Source: Bradyrhizobium sp. URHD0069
GTDB lineage: Bacteria > Pseudomonadota > Alphaproteobacteria > Rhizobiales > Xanthobacteraceae
Assembly: GCF_000701345.1 (NCBI RefSeq)
Contig: NZ_KL370776.1
Location: forward strand, 191,321-255,320
Direction: 5' to 3'
Length of the DNA: 64,000 nucleotides
The translations under genes and the position numbers were made by a program. The notes below the pieces were generated by a model. The model saw only the letters and a program-made list of their open reading frames with translations, was not told where the DNA came from and did not search any database. Below are positions 1 to 7,510 of the stretch, one piece after another. Each line of letters begins with the position of its first letter. Positions within the stretch are counted from its first letter, which is position 1.

Positions 1-851
1 AGCGCGCTGGCATCAGTAACAAGCAGCGCAGCCTGTCCGAAATAGTTGAGGACGAGGGCGGGAAGTGCCACCGCGAACCATGCGAGCCGGATCGGCACCC
101 GGCCGAAATGGCCCATGTCGGCATACATCGCTTCGCCGCCGGTCACCGCGAGAAAGGCGGCGCCCAGGACGGCGAAACTGATGTGGAAATCCCCGTGGAT
201 CAGAAAATCGAAAGCGTAAAGCGGGCTCACGGCAACGAGCACCCCGGGCGCCTGCACTATACCGTGGATGCCGAGCAGTGCGAGCACCAGGAACCAGGCG
301 AGCATCACCGGCCCGAAGATATTGCCGATGAAGCCCGTGCCTTTCCGTTGCATGACGAAAAGCCCGATCAGGATGATGACGGTGAGTGGCACTACGGCGG
401 GCGCCAGCGACGGCGCATCGACCTTCAGGCCTTCAAGGGCGCTGAGCACGGAGATGGCCGGCGTGATGGCGCCGTCGCCATAGAGCAGCGCCGCGCCGAC
501 AAGGCCGACGATCAGGAGTTGCGCACGCCATGTTCCGGGCCGCGCATTCCTGGCAGAGAGCAGCGCCAGCAACGCAACGATCCCGCCTTCACCGCGGTTG
601 TTGGCGCGCATAATAAGCAGCGCATATTTGACTGAAATAATCAGGATCAGCGCCCAGAGGATCAGCGACACCACCCCGAGGATCGCCTCAGGGACGAGCG
701 GCCCGCCATGGGCGGCCGCCTTGGCCGCTTCCTTCAGGGCATAAAGAGGACTTGTGCCGATGTCGCCATAGACGACGCCGAACGCGCCCAGTGTGGCGAC
801 AATCGGAAGACCTTTGGTGTGTGCCGCTTCAGCTGGGTGAGGAACAGTCAT
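1..851 (-). CDS. kup: Kup potassium transporter, N-terminal part (runs off left edge)
   Basis: Low-affinity K+ uptake protein of the Kup/HAK/KT family in the inner membrane. Reading the minus strand from the ATG at 849-851 gives 283 uninterrupted residues to the window edge. The Kup N-terminal signature GDIGTSPLY lies near residue 30. It is followed by NNRGEGGI, the YGDGAITPAISVLSA stretch and several hydrophobic segments, then GGEAMYADMGHFG, all family hallmarks. Kup proteins are about 620-640 residues, so a little under half is visible and the 3' end lies outside the window. I see no frameshift. The start is supported by the family N-terminus (a short hydrophilic leader before the first membrane segment). 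The upstream spacer carries a remnant of an unrelated gene. Confidence 0.95.
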   Translation of the reverse strand, partial: MTVPHPAEAAHTKGLPIVATLGAFGVVYGDIGTSPLYALKEAAKAAAHGGPLVPEAILGVVSLILWALILIISVKYALLIMRANNRGEGGIVALLALLSARNARPGTWRAQLLIVGLVGAALLYGDGAITPAISVLSALEGLKVDAPSLAPAVVPLTVIILIGLFVMQRKGTGFIGNIFGPVMLAWFLVLALLGIHGIVQAPGVLVAVSPLYAFDFLIHGDFHISFAVLGAAFLAVTGGEAMYADMGHFGRVPIRLAWFAVALPALVLNYFGQAALLVTDASA

Positions 852-939
852 TGTTTCCCCCGATCAGCATTTTCGCTGCACAGTCTGCATCCGGCCGACG
901 CGAATTGCTAGCGGCGATGTCGGGTGATCTGCGGGTTGA

Positions 940-1146
940 CCATCATTACGTCCGGGTCTGGCGAACTGGATTGGACTGCTGGTCGTTGTGCAAAATGTCT
1001 TCACCTCGCTGTTCAATTCGCATCTGTTCGATTTTCACGAAGGCTGGATGTATGTGCTGGGAGTGGGCGTCGCCGGCGGCATGACGCTGCGAAGGCGGCA
1101 TGATGCTCCGCTTCAAGGCGTTGCTGCGGAAGATCGGATACGCTGA
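940..1146 (+). pseudogene. C-terminal remnant resembling an O-antigen ligase / exopolysaccharide polymerase
   Basis: In the 302-base spacer between kup and the EamA gene, the plus strand reads WIGLLVVVQNVFTSLFNSH followed by LFDFHEGWMYVLGVGVAGG, then a short basic tail and a TGA at 1144-1146. The frame is closed upstream by a TGA at 937-939 and has no plausible start. The hydrophobic-aromatic pattern and the NSHLFDFHEGW run resemble the last membrane segment of O-antigen ligase-type (Wzy/WaaL) proteins of rhizobia. That is recognition from memory, not a search. I read it as the stranded 3' end of a deleted gene. A chance open frame is the alternative. Confidence 0.45.
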
Positions 1147-1153
1147 TCGACCG

Positions 1154-2050
1154 CTAAGCGACCATGGTTTTCTGCCCGCGCGTGCGCGTGCTGATCGCCA
1201 CCGTCGCGACCACGGCTGCGGCGAATAGCAGGATCTGCAGCGTAATCGTCTCATCGTTGAACAAGGCTGCGAGCGCGAATGTAACGAACGGCTGCAGCAG
1301 AAGCACCTGCGAGACGCGCGCGATGCCGCCGATTGCCATGCCGGCATTCCAGGCGAAGAATGCGATCCATTGCGAAAACAGCGCGACATAAAGCACCGCG
1401 AGCCACGGCTTCAAGGCGATCTGCGTCAGGTCTGCCGGCATGGTCAGCGCGGCCGCGGGCAGCGAGATCGGCAATGCCATCACCAGCACCCAACTGATGA
1501 CTTCCCATCCCGGCATCTGCGCGGTGAGCCGTCCGGAGAAAGTATAGCCGACCGCAGATGCGGTGATGGCTCCAAACAGAAGCAGGTCGCCGGCCGAGAG
1601 CGCACCGCCGCCCTGACGCAGCGCGAATATAATGACCAGCGCCGCGCCGGCGACGGACGCGATCCAGAACAGCGGTTTCGGCCGTTCATGGGTAATGACG
1701 ACAGCGACCAGCGCGGTCGCGATGGGCAGGATCCCCAGCACCACGCCGCCATGCGACGCGTCGACGGTCTGCACCGCGAGCGCCATCAGGAACGGAAACA
1801 GGATGGTCACGCATATCATCGCGATCGCCAGGTGCGGCCACAGCCGGCGCGGCGGAAGCGGCCGGCGCAAGGCGATCAGGAGCACCAGCGCACAGAGCCC
1901 GGGGATCGCCCCGCGCAGCGCGGTCAGCGCCAGCGGATCGATCGCCGACACCGCGATGCGCGTCGCCGGCAGCGTGCCGCCGAAGATGACCATGCCGATG
2001 AAGCCCAGCAACAGACCGAGATGTTCGCGTGCAAATGTGGGGGAGGACAT
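1154..2050 (-). CDS. EamA-family (DMT) transporter
   Basis: Inner-membrane transporter of the drug/metabolite superfamily, with two EamA repeats and about ten hydrophobic segments; the substrate is unknown. The 298-residue product starts MSSPTFAREHLGL. The first repeat contains FGGTLPATRIAV, a common EamA N-terminal pattern, and RGAIPGLCALVLL. The second covers roughly residues 150-290 and ends in a basic tail (STRTRGQKTMVA). The frame is open further upstream to 2293, but that extension runs into the rnpB region and is hydrophilic and basic, so I take the ATG at 2048-2050. The gene stands alone, downstream of rnpB on the same strand. Exporter of small metabolites or amino acids is the usual guess for this family. 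Confidence 0.85.
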   Translation of the reverse strand: MSSPTFAREHLGLLLGFIGMVIFGGTLPATRIAVSAIDPLALTALRGAIPGLCALVLLIALRRPLPPRRLWPHLAIAMICVTILFPFLMALAVQTVDASHGGVVLGILPIATALVAVVITHERPKPLFWIASVAGAALVIIFALRQGGGALSAGDLLLFGAITASAVGYTFSGRLTAQMPGWEVISWVLVMALPISLPAAALTMPADLTQIALKPWLAVLYVALFSQWIAFFAWNAGMAIGGIARVSQVLLLQPFVTFALAALFNDETITLQILLFAAAVVATVAISTRTRGQKTMVA

Positions 2051-2154
2051 GATGCGAGACGTAGCGAGTTTGCCCGCTCGCGTACAGCGTTCGCGAGTTC
2101 CGCATGGCGGCCATGCGTGTTTTCGTCCGACCGGAATGACTGCCACAAATTGGC

Positions 2155-2185
2155 GAGGGGTCCGGCGCGTTACGCCGAACCCCTC
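2155..2185 (-). terminator. Hairpin between rnpB and the EamA gene, possible rnpB terminator
   Basis: Arms gaggggtccggcg (2155-2167) and cgccgaacccctc (2173-2185) pair almost perfectly around a 5-base loop. The hairpin lies about 75 bases past the 3' end of rnpB on the minus strand. The base run after the stem on the minus strand is only weakly T-rich, so a terminator role is plausible but not proven. Confidence 0.45.
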
Positions 2186-2260
2186 GTTTCTAGTAAGACG
2201 CGTTTTCTTTATGCGAACTGGAACACCACTTCGCTTGAAAACGCTTTCGCGCAAAGATAT

Positions 2261-2714
2261 CAGCCAGCCTGTAAGCCGGGTTCTGTAGGGCACCGCCTGC
2301 TTGCGGCAAGCGGTACGTGACGGCCATTCCTCTGGGACAACGTTTGCACGTTGCCTCGAGCAACCTACCCGGACGGCGAGCCTGACATCGCCCTGCGGTG
2401 CTATCGCCTTTCAGCGAACGCCCCGCGTTGCCGTCCCTATTCGGTCTTGCTCCCGGTGTGGTTTGCCATGCCGGCTCCGTTGCCGGACCCGCGGTGCGCT
2501 CTTACCGCACCTTTTCACCCTTGCCGCCCCTCCTTAGTGCCTTCCCGCAAGCGGGGAGGGTAGGGTGGGGAGGCGGTTCGTTCTCTGTGGCACTGTCCCT
2601 GGGGTCGCCCCCGCCGGACGTTATCCGGCACCGTATGTCGATGGAGCCCGGACTTTCCTCTCCAGCCACCTTTCGGTGATTGCCGGAGCGGCCGTCCGGC
2701 CGACTGACAGCCCT
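2261..2714 (-). ncRNA. rnpB: RNase P RNA (class A)
   Basis: Catalytic RNA of RNase P, which matures the 5' ends of tRNAs. Read on the minus strand, the region contains the universally conserved blocks in order: a GAGGAAAGTCCGGGCTCC block near the 5' end (about 2650-2670), CAGTGCCACAGAGAACGAA, AAGGGTGAAAAGGTGCGG followed by TAAGAGCGCACCGCG, GGCAAACCACACCGG with GGAGCAAGACC, and the closing CAGAACCCGGCTTACAGGCTGG at 2265-2286. The 5' segment (GGGCTGTCAGTCGGCC) pairs with the 3' end as P1-P4 require. Ends are placed by eye and may be off by about ten bases. The P12 arm (about 2520-2575) is longer than in E. coli and carries an extra GC-rich hairpin. This RNA explains why the long open frames on both strands here should be ignored. 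Confidence 0.96.
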
Positions 2715-2886
2715 GTGATGGGGACTTAAGGCCGTCGCGTCAAGCCGACACAACGTTTTTCCGCGAAGTGGTTAGCGGTTCGCCTGAAGAAAACCCGTCA
2801 AAACAAAAGTTGGAGCCTTGATTCTGATCATCAGGACCGGGGTTCTGGAACCGACTCCAGCCCGGCAAAATAAACTATCCTGAAGG

Positions 2887-2913
2887 TGTCGTTTTGCGGT
2901 TGGCCCGTTCGAC
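2887..2913 (+). promoter_or_regulatory. Candidate ECF-type promoter for the DGPF-sigma pair
   Basis: A TGTCGT (2887-2892) and a TTCGAC (2908-2913), separated by 15 bases, lie about 45 bases before the start codon of the YCII/DGPF gene. TGTCG-type -35 elements are what I recall for the ECF42 group, which often drives its own DGPF operon. Only two short motifs support this, so it is a proposal. Confidence 0.35.
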
Positions 2914-2954
2914 TGGATGCCGGCGATTAAGCCGATCAAACAGGAGTTATCGAG

Positions 2955-3305
2955 ATGCAATATTTGCTGATGATCTATCTGAACGAAGCCGAGTTCGGCA
3001 AAATGGACGCCGCGACGAGCAAAAGGCTGACGGAGGAATACGGCGCGTTCACCCAGTCCATCATCCAGAGCGGCAATTTCAAGGCCGGCGACGCATTGCA
3101 GCCGACAACGACCGCGACCACCGTGCGCGTTCGCGACGGCAAGACCTTGACGACGGATGGTCCGTTCGCTGAGACGCGCGAGCAACTCGCCGGCTACTAT
3201 CTGGTCGAAGCCAGGGATCTCGACGCCGCACTCGCCATAGCCGCGCGCATTCCCGGCGCGAGGACGGGTTCGATCGAGATCAGGGCGATCAAGGTTTATG
3301 ATTGA
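2955..3305 (+). CDS. YCII-related DGPF-domain protein (partner of ECF42 sigma factor)
   Basis: A 116-residue soluble protein of the YCII-related (DGPF) family. The opening MQYLLMIYLNEAEF and the signature DGPFAETREQLAGYYLVEA (about residues 75-93), followed by a helix rich in A and I, are typical. A good ribosome site (aggag, 2942-2946) precedes the ATG by eight bases. The gene sits directly upstream of an ECF42-type sigma factor gene; this gene pair is a recognised hallmark of that sigma group, in which DGPF proteins are the main target. No enzymatic activity is established for the family, so the role is inferred from context. A palindromic repeat separates the pair. Confidence 0.9.
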   Translation: MQYLLMIYLNEAEFGKMDAATSKRLTEEYGAFTQSIIQSGNFKAGDALQPTTTATTVRVRDGKTLTTDGPFAETREQLAGYYLVEARDLDAALAIAARIPGARTGSIEIRAIKVYD

Positions 3306-3316
3306 CAGCCATTGCC

Positions 3317-3356
3317 GTCATTCCGGGTTCGACGCTTTGCGTCGTCCCGGAATGAC
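3317..3356. repeat. Palindromic repeat, gtcattccgg family (copy A1)
   Basis: A 40-base inverted repeat that opens with gtcattccgg and closes with ccggaatgac around a gacgc/gcgtc inner stem. It fills most of the gap between the DGPF gene and the sigma factor gene. Same family as the copies near 13.3, 20.0, 29.9, 39.9, 43.5, 44.0 and 49.3 kb. Confidence 0.85.
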
Positions 3357-3361
3357 AATCG

Positions 3362-4618
3362 ATGAATGACCGCATGACACCTGTCGAAATCGAAAAGCTG
3401 TTCCGTGACGAGGCGGGCCGGGCGCTGGCCACGCTGATCCGCCTCGTCGGCGATTTCGATCTCGCGGAGGACGCGTTGCAGGACGCGTTTGCGGTGGCGC
3501 TGGAACGTTGGCCCGCTGCCGTGCCGCCAGGCAATCCGCGGGCGTGGCTGGTCAATGTCGGCCGCAACAAGGCGATCGACCGGGTGCGCCGGCAAATCGC
3601 CTTTCGCGGCAAGCAAGCCGAATTGACGCATGCGCTGCTGCTCGACGCACCGGCCGCTTGCGAGCCCGTCGATAACATGGCGCTCGACGACGACATGCTG
3701 CGGCTGATTTTCATCTGCTGCCATCCGTCCTTCGCCGCCGAGGTTCAGGTCGCGCTGACGCTGCGCACGGTCTGCGGGCTCTCCACCGCGCAGGTCGCGC
3801 GCGCCTTTCTGGTCGGCGAGGAAGCGATGGCGCAGCGCCTGGTCCGCGCCAAGCAGAAGATCCGGCTCGCCGGAATCCCTTACGAGGTGCCGGAACGCGA
3901 AGCCTTGGCGCCGCGGCTGCGCGGCGTACTCGCGGTGATCTATCTCGTCTTCACCGAAGGCTACGCGGCAACCGCCGGCGAGGAACTGATGCGGCCGGAC
4001 CTCGCGCGCGAGGCGATCCGGCTTGGCCGTCTGCTCGACGCGCTGATGCCCGGGCGCGGCGAGGTCAAGGGACTGCTGGCCCTGATGCTGCTGCACGACG
4101 CGCGCCGCGCCGGGCGCGAGACCGCGGGCGGGGACATCGTGCTGCTGGAAGAGCAGGATCGCGCGCAGTGGGACCATGGCCAGATATCGGAAGGTCTGAA
4201 ACTGGTCGAAGAGAGCTTGCGGTTGCCGGGCCGGCCGCAATCCTACACGGTGCAGGCGGCGATCGCCGCCCTGCACGCGCGAGCGCCGAGTTACCGCGAT
4301 ACCGATTGGCCACAGATCGCCGGGCTCTATGAAGTGCTGCTGCGGATCGGCCCATCGCCAGTGATCGAACTCAATCACGCCGCTGTTGTATCGATGGTGG
4401 ACGGACCGGCCCGCGCGCTCGATCTGATCGACGCGCTGGAAGCCCGCGGCGGCCTTGATGGTTACGAGTTGATGCCGGCAGTGCGCGCCGATCTGCTGCG
4501 CAGGCTCGGCCGGCGCGAGGCGGCGCGCGAAGCCTATCTCGCCGCGACCGCTGCCACACAATTGCAGCCGCTGCGCCGGCTTTACGCCCGACGATTGGCG
4601 GAGATGGATGGGGAGTGA
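3362..4618 (+). CDS. ECF42-type RNA polymerase sigma factor with C-terminal extension
   Basis: An extracytoplasmic-function sigma factor of the COG4941/ECF42 type, 418 residues, about twice the length of a minimal ECF sigma. Residues about 10-75 form region 2 (LFRDEAGRALATLIRLVGDFDLAEDA, then WPAAVPPGNPRAWL and NKAIDRVRR). Residues about 110-170 form region 4 (LRLIFICCHPSFAAEVQVAL, LRTVCGLSTAQVARAFLV). The rest is the TPR-like C-terminal domain of this group (for example AVIYLVFTEGYAAT, and LLALMLLHDARRAGRE). No anti-sigma gene is next to it; in this group the C-terminal domain itself is thought to control activity. The start may be the ATG at 3362 or the one at 3374 (MTPVEIEKLF). The neighbouring DGPF gene supports the assignment. 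Confidence 0.93.
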   Translation: MNDRMTPVEIEKLFRDEAGRALATLIRLVGDFDLAEDALQDAFAVALERWPAAVPPGNPRAWLVNVGRNKAIDRVRRQIAFRGKQAELTHALLLDAPAACEPVDNMALDDDMLRLIFICCHPSFAAEVQVALTLRTVCGLSTAQVARAFLVGEEAMAQRLVRAKQKIRLAGIPYEVPEREALAPRLRGVLAVIYLVFTEGYAATAGEELMRPDLAREAIRLGRLLDALMPGRGEVKGLLALMLLHDARRAGRETAGGDIVLLEEQDRAQWDHGQISEGLKLVEESLRLPGRPQSYTVQAAIAALHARAPSYRDTDWPQIAGLYEVLLRIGPSPVIELNHAAVVSMVDGPARALDLIDALEARGGLDGYELMPAVRADLLRRLGRREAAREAYLAATAATQLQPLRRLYARRLAEMDGE

Positions 4619-4634
4619 CCTGCATCGGCTCTTT

Positions 4635-4712
4635 CGTCATTGCGAGCGCAGCGAAGCAATCCAACTTCCGCAACAGGCAAAGATGGATTGCTTCGCTTCG
4701 CTCGCAATGACG
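4635..4712. repeat. Palindromic repeat, cgtcattgcgag family (copy C1)
   Basis: The left arm (cgtcattgcgagcgcagcga) is mirrored by the right arm ending ctcgcaatgacg, with an inner agcaatcca/tggattgct pair. It lies between the convergent sigma factor and amidase genes, where it may also act as a bidirectional stop signal. Confidence 0.85.
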
Positions 4713-4724
4713 GCTGAATAGCTG

Positions 4725-5504
4725 CTACTTCGCCGCAACCATGGCCTCGGCCGGAAGCGCGGCCAGCAGTGACTGCAGAGTGGTCAGCGTCGAATGATCG
4801 GCGATGCCGTCGACGCGCGCCGGGCGGAAGTGGCGCTGGAACGCGGTGACGGCATCCATGGTCGGCCCGTCATATTTCCCGTTGACCAGGACGCCGTAGC
4901 CGTATTTCGCCAGCGCCTGCTGCAGGTCGCGAACCTCGTCGCTGATGATGCCGAGCTTGAGGCTTTGGCCGCGCACGATCGGCGCCGGCTGCACCCAATG
5001 GCCGACGCCGGAATTGGCCAACGAATGCCACGGGAATTTCTCGCCGGGGTCTTTCTTGCGCGATGGCGCGACGTCCGAATGCCCGAGCACGCGATGGGGC
5101 GGCACCTTGCGGCGGAGCATGATGCCCCGGCACAGCGCAATCACGGCGGCGATCTGGCGCAGCGGAAAGTCCGGATAGCCCCAGTCATGGCCGCGGTTGG
5201 CGATCTCGACGCCGATCGAGCAGGAATTGATGTCTTCTTCGCCGGCCCAGGACGCTACCCCGGCATGCCAGGCGCGCTTGGTTTCCGGGACGCACTGCAC
5301 GATGCGGCCGTCTTCCAGCACGATGTAGTGCGCGGAAACGTCGGTGCCCGCGGTGCATAGCTGTGCGATCGCGCCTTCCACATCCGGCATGCCGGTGTAG
5401 TGCAGCACGATCATATCCGGCAAACGGCCCTTGTTCCGATCGCCGTAATTCGCCGACGGGATGACATCGGATGCAATCGATGAATCAGGGATGAATGTCT
5501 GCAT
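4725..5504 (-). CDS. N-acetylmuramoyl-L-alanine amidase (Amidase_2) with peptidoglycan-binding domain
   Basis: A zinc amidase that cuts the amide bond between MurNAc and L-Ala in muropeptides or sacculi, 259 residues. The Amidase_2 fold covers about residues 20-180: IVLHYTGM supplies the first zinc His, HAGVASWAGEEDINSCSIG is the conserved core, and HSDVAPSRKKDPGEKFPW supplies the second His and the Asp ligand region. A PG_binding_1 domain follows (about residues 195-250: DLQQALAKYGYG, DGPTMDAVTAFQRHF). I chose the ATG at 5502-5504 (MQTFIPDSS), matching the family N-terminus as I know it; the frame continues upstream to a TTG at 5594. No clear signal peptide is visible, so either cytoplasmic recycling (AmpD-like) or an AmiD-like role is possible. 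It is divergent from the dcw cluster. Confidence 0.9.
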   Translation of the reverse strand: MQTFIPDSSIASDVIPSANYGDRNKGRLPDMIVLHYTGMPDVEGAIAQLCTAGTDVSAHYIVLEDGRIVQCVPETKRAWHAGVASWAGEEDINSCSIGVEIANRGHDWGYPDFPLRQIAAVIALCRGIMLRRKVPPHRVLGHSDVAPSRKKDPGEKFPWHSLANSGVGHWVQPAPIVRGQSLKLGIISDEVRDLQQALAKYGYGVLVNGKYDGPTMDAVTAFQRHFRPARVDGIADHSTLTTLQSLLAALPAEAMVAAK

Positions 5505-6119
5505 ATCCGCGTTTGCCCTGGGGAGCGGGATGGCGCGCCGCTTCGAATCATACCCAACAAATGCGAACGGACCGAACGGCATAGGACGGCTCAAACCGGG
5601 CAGGAGAACGGCAACACTGCGTTGGCAACACGAAGCTCGTTTACTATTCCTTTACGATACCCTCGGCGCAATGCGAGAGCCGGCCGCGGCCTCGCATTTT
5701 CACCGATTGTGGGCGGGGAGCATCACTTGCCAATCGATTTGATGTGCCTGAACCTAGCCGGGAGGGCACGGGGGCCCCGGAACTCGGCGCAGCTTCCCCC
5801 AAAGCCAATGTATTAATTCCATCAACGCTTTCTTAACGCTAACTGCCGTTACTAAGTGGTGAAGAGCCGAACCGGTTTGAGGGACGGCCAACGCCCTCTT
5901 TCACGCTCGAAATCCCATGGCAGCCCAGCAAATTCCATCGGGAAATCAGGGTTTGCGAGTTGGGGGCGCGGGATCGGCAATCGTGCCTCGCCAAGGCTTT
6001 GTGACCGGAACAGGCTTTTCGAGGCGAAAAGCCCGGCGAAGCGCAGATATTTGAGGCGCAATGGGCCCGCTCTCCTCCAATTTCCGTTTCCCTCGCCGGA
6101 TCCTGCCCGGAGCCGGGGC
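5505..6119 (+). promoter_or_regulatory. Leader region of the dcw cluster (no mraZ found)
   Basis: A 615-base spacer separates the amidase start from rsmH. An AT-richer patch at about 5808-5855 (tgtattaattcc, ctttcttaacgctaac) is the best candidate for the cluster promoter and would leave a leader of about 260 bases. The six frames contain no MraZ-like protein, although mraZ commonly precedes rsmH. An open frame does run from 5856 into rsmH, but its translation is arginine-rich and resembles nothing I know. Confidence 0.4.
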
Positions 6120-7115
6120 ATGAATTCGGCCGCCCAACGCCATGTTCCCGTCCTGGGCCGCCAGGCCATCGAGATGCTTAAGCCGCGCGACGGCGGCAGC
6201 TATATCGACGCCACCTTTGGGGGCGGCGGCTACAGCCGGGCCATCCTGGAGACCGCCGGAACCCGCGTCGTCGGCATCGACCGCGACCGATCGGCGATAA
6301 TGGCCGGGTTCGATCTCGTCGATCGGTCGGGCGGCCGGCTGATTCTGGTGGAGGACCGGTTTTCGAATCTCGCCGAGATTTGCGCGGCCCAAGGCATCTC
6401 CGCGGCCGACGGCGTCGTGATGGACGTCGGTGTGTCCTCGATGCAACTCGACCAGGCCGACCGTGGCTTCTCGTTTCGCCTCGGCGGTCCGCTCGACATG
6501 CGGATGGGCCATGACGGCCCGACCGCGGCGGATGTGATCGCGAAGGCGTCCGAGGCCGATCTCGCCAACATCATCTACATTTTCGGCGAGGAGCGTCATT
6601 CGCGAGCCGTCGCCCGCGCCATCGTCGCCGCGCGCAAGGAAGCGCCAATCGCGACCACGCGGGCGCTGGCCGATATTGTCGCCAAAGTGGTGCGCTCGAA
6701 GCCCGGTGAAATTCACCCGGCGACGCGGACGTTTCAGGCGTTGCGGATCTTCGTCAACGAAGAACTCGATGAACTGCATCTGGCGCTGTCCGCCGCCGAG
6801 CGCGTGTTGAAGCCGGGCGGCCGGCTGGTGGCGGTGTCGTTTCATTCGCTGGAAGACCGCATCGTCAAGAATTTCCTGGTCGAACGCAGCAAGGCCGGCG
6901 GCGGATCGCGGCATCTGCCAGAGGTCGCACAGGCGGCGCCAAGCTTTCACATTTTGACCAAGCGTCCGGTCACGCCTGATGACGCCGAGACAACGGCCAA
7001 TCCGCGCGCGCGCTCGGCGAAGCTGCGTGCGGCCGAGCGCACGGAAGCGCCTGCGCACCGCGCTGCGGCCTTGCCGGCATGGCCGACGCTCGCTGACGTG
7101 ATGAGGGGAGGCTGA
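6120..7115 (+). CDS. rsmH: 16S rRNA (cytosine1402-N4)-methyltransferase
   Basis: RsmH (MraW) methylates N4 of C1402 in 16S rRNA using S-adenosylmethionine. The 331-residue product begins MNSAAQRHVPVLGRQAIEML. The SAM-binding loop DATFGGGGYSRAIL lies at about residues 26-39, followed by VVGIDRD. Family blocks include MDVGVSSMQLDQADRGFSF, GPLDMRM, IHPATRTFQALRIFVNEEL and VSFHSLEDRIVKNF. The C-terminus (about 290-331) is an alanine/arginine-rich extension. The open frame extends 88 codons further upstream, but that stretch lacks similarity to the family, so the ATG at 6120 is the start. It is the first gene of the dcw cluster and is followed after two bases by ftsL. Confidence 0.97.
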   Translation: MNSAAQRHVPVLGRQAIEMLKPRDGGSYIDATFGGGGYSRAILETAGTRVVGIDRDRSAIMAGFDLVDRSGGRLILVEDRFSNLAEICAAQGISAADGVVMDVGVSSMQLDQADRGFSFRLGGPLDMRMGHDGPTAADVIAKASEADLANIIYIFGEERHSRAVARAIVAARKEAPIATTRALADIVAKVVRSKPGEIHPATRTFQALRIFVNEELDELHLALSAAERVLKPGGRLVAVSFHSLEDRIVKNFLVERSKAGGGSRHLPEVAQAAPSFHILTKRPVTPDDAETTANPRARSAKLRAAERTEAPAHRAAALPAWPTLADVMRGG

Positions 7116-7117
7116 TC

Positions 7118-7510
7118 ATGCGGATCATCCATCTCCTCGTGATCGGTGCCTTGGTGTTCGCGGCCGCCTACGTCTATCGGATCAAGATGGAATCCACTTC
7201 CCGCACCGAGAGGGTGCTGCGGCTGCATGCGGAAATTCGCGAGCAGCGCGATGCCATCGCGGTGCTGCGGGCGGAATGGGCAAAACTCGATGCGCCGCTG
7301 CGGCTGCAGGGTCTCGCCGACCGCCATCTGGCCCTCAAACCGCTCAACGCCACGCAATATGATTCCTTGAAGAACCTGCCCGAACGGCCGCCGAGCTTGG
7401 TCAAATCGGGCGATCCCGACCCGATCGGGGCAATGATCGAGGCCATCGATTCCGTTGCCGGTTCCGCGACAGTCACCGGTTCGGTGCCGGCGCCGGAGGA
7501 TCAGCCATGA
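7118..7510 (+). CDS. ftsL: Cell division protein FtsL-like
   Basis: A small bitopic divisome protein, 130 residues, expected to work with FtsQ (and FtsB) in bringing FtsW/FtsI to the septum. One membrane segment (about residues 3-21, IIHLLVIGALVFAAAYVYR) is followed by a predicted coiled coil (about 30-60, with RLHAEIREQRDAIAVLRAEW) and the LADRHLALKPL motif typical of alphaproteobacterial FtsL. The C-terminal 50 residues are proline-rich and probably disordered. It is assigned by position between rsmH and ftsI and by architecture, because FtsL sequences are weakly conserved. It overlaps ftsI by the four bases ATGA, which suggests translational coupling. Confidence 0.85.
   Translation: MRIIHLLVIGALVFAAAYVYRIKMESTSRTERVLRLHAEIREQRDAIAVLRAEWAKLDAPLRLQGLADRHLALKPLNATQYDSLKNLPERPPSLVKSGDPDPIGAMIEAIDSVAGSATVTGSVPAPEDQP

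Noticed and set aside
108..635. Plus-strand frame of 175 codons
   Set aside because: It is the complement of the kup coding sequence, which has clear Kup motifs on the minus strand.
1370..2320. Long plus-strand frame of 316 codons
   Set aside because: It lies opposite the EamA transporter and runs into rnpB. Its translation is Arg/Gln/Asp-rich, the usual shadow of a high-G+C gene.
3296..4561. Minus-strand frame of 421 codons
   Set aside because: It is the shadow of the ECF42 sigma factor gene, with Arg/Gln/His-rich translation and no motifs.
5856..6119. N-terminal extension of RsmH by 88 residues
   Set aside because: The extra residues are Arg/Ser/Pro-rich with no similarity to the family; the normal RsmH N-terminus starts at 6120.
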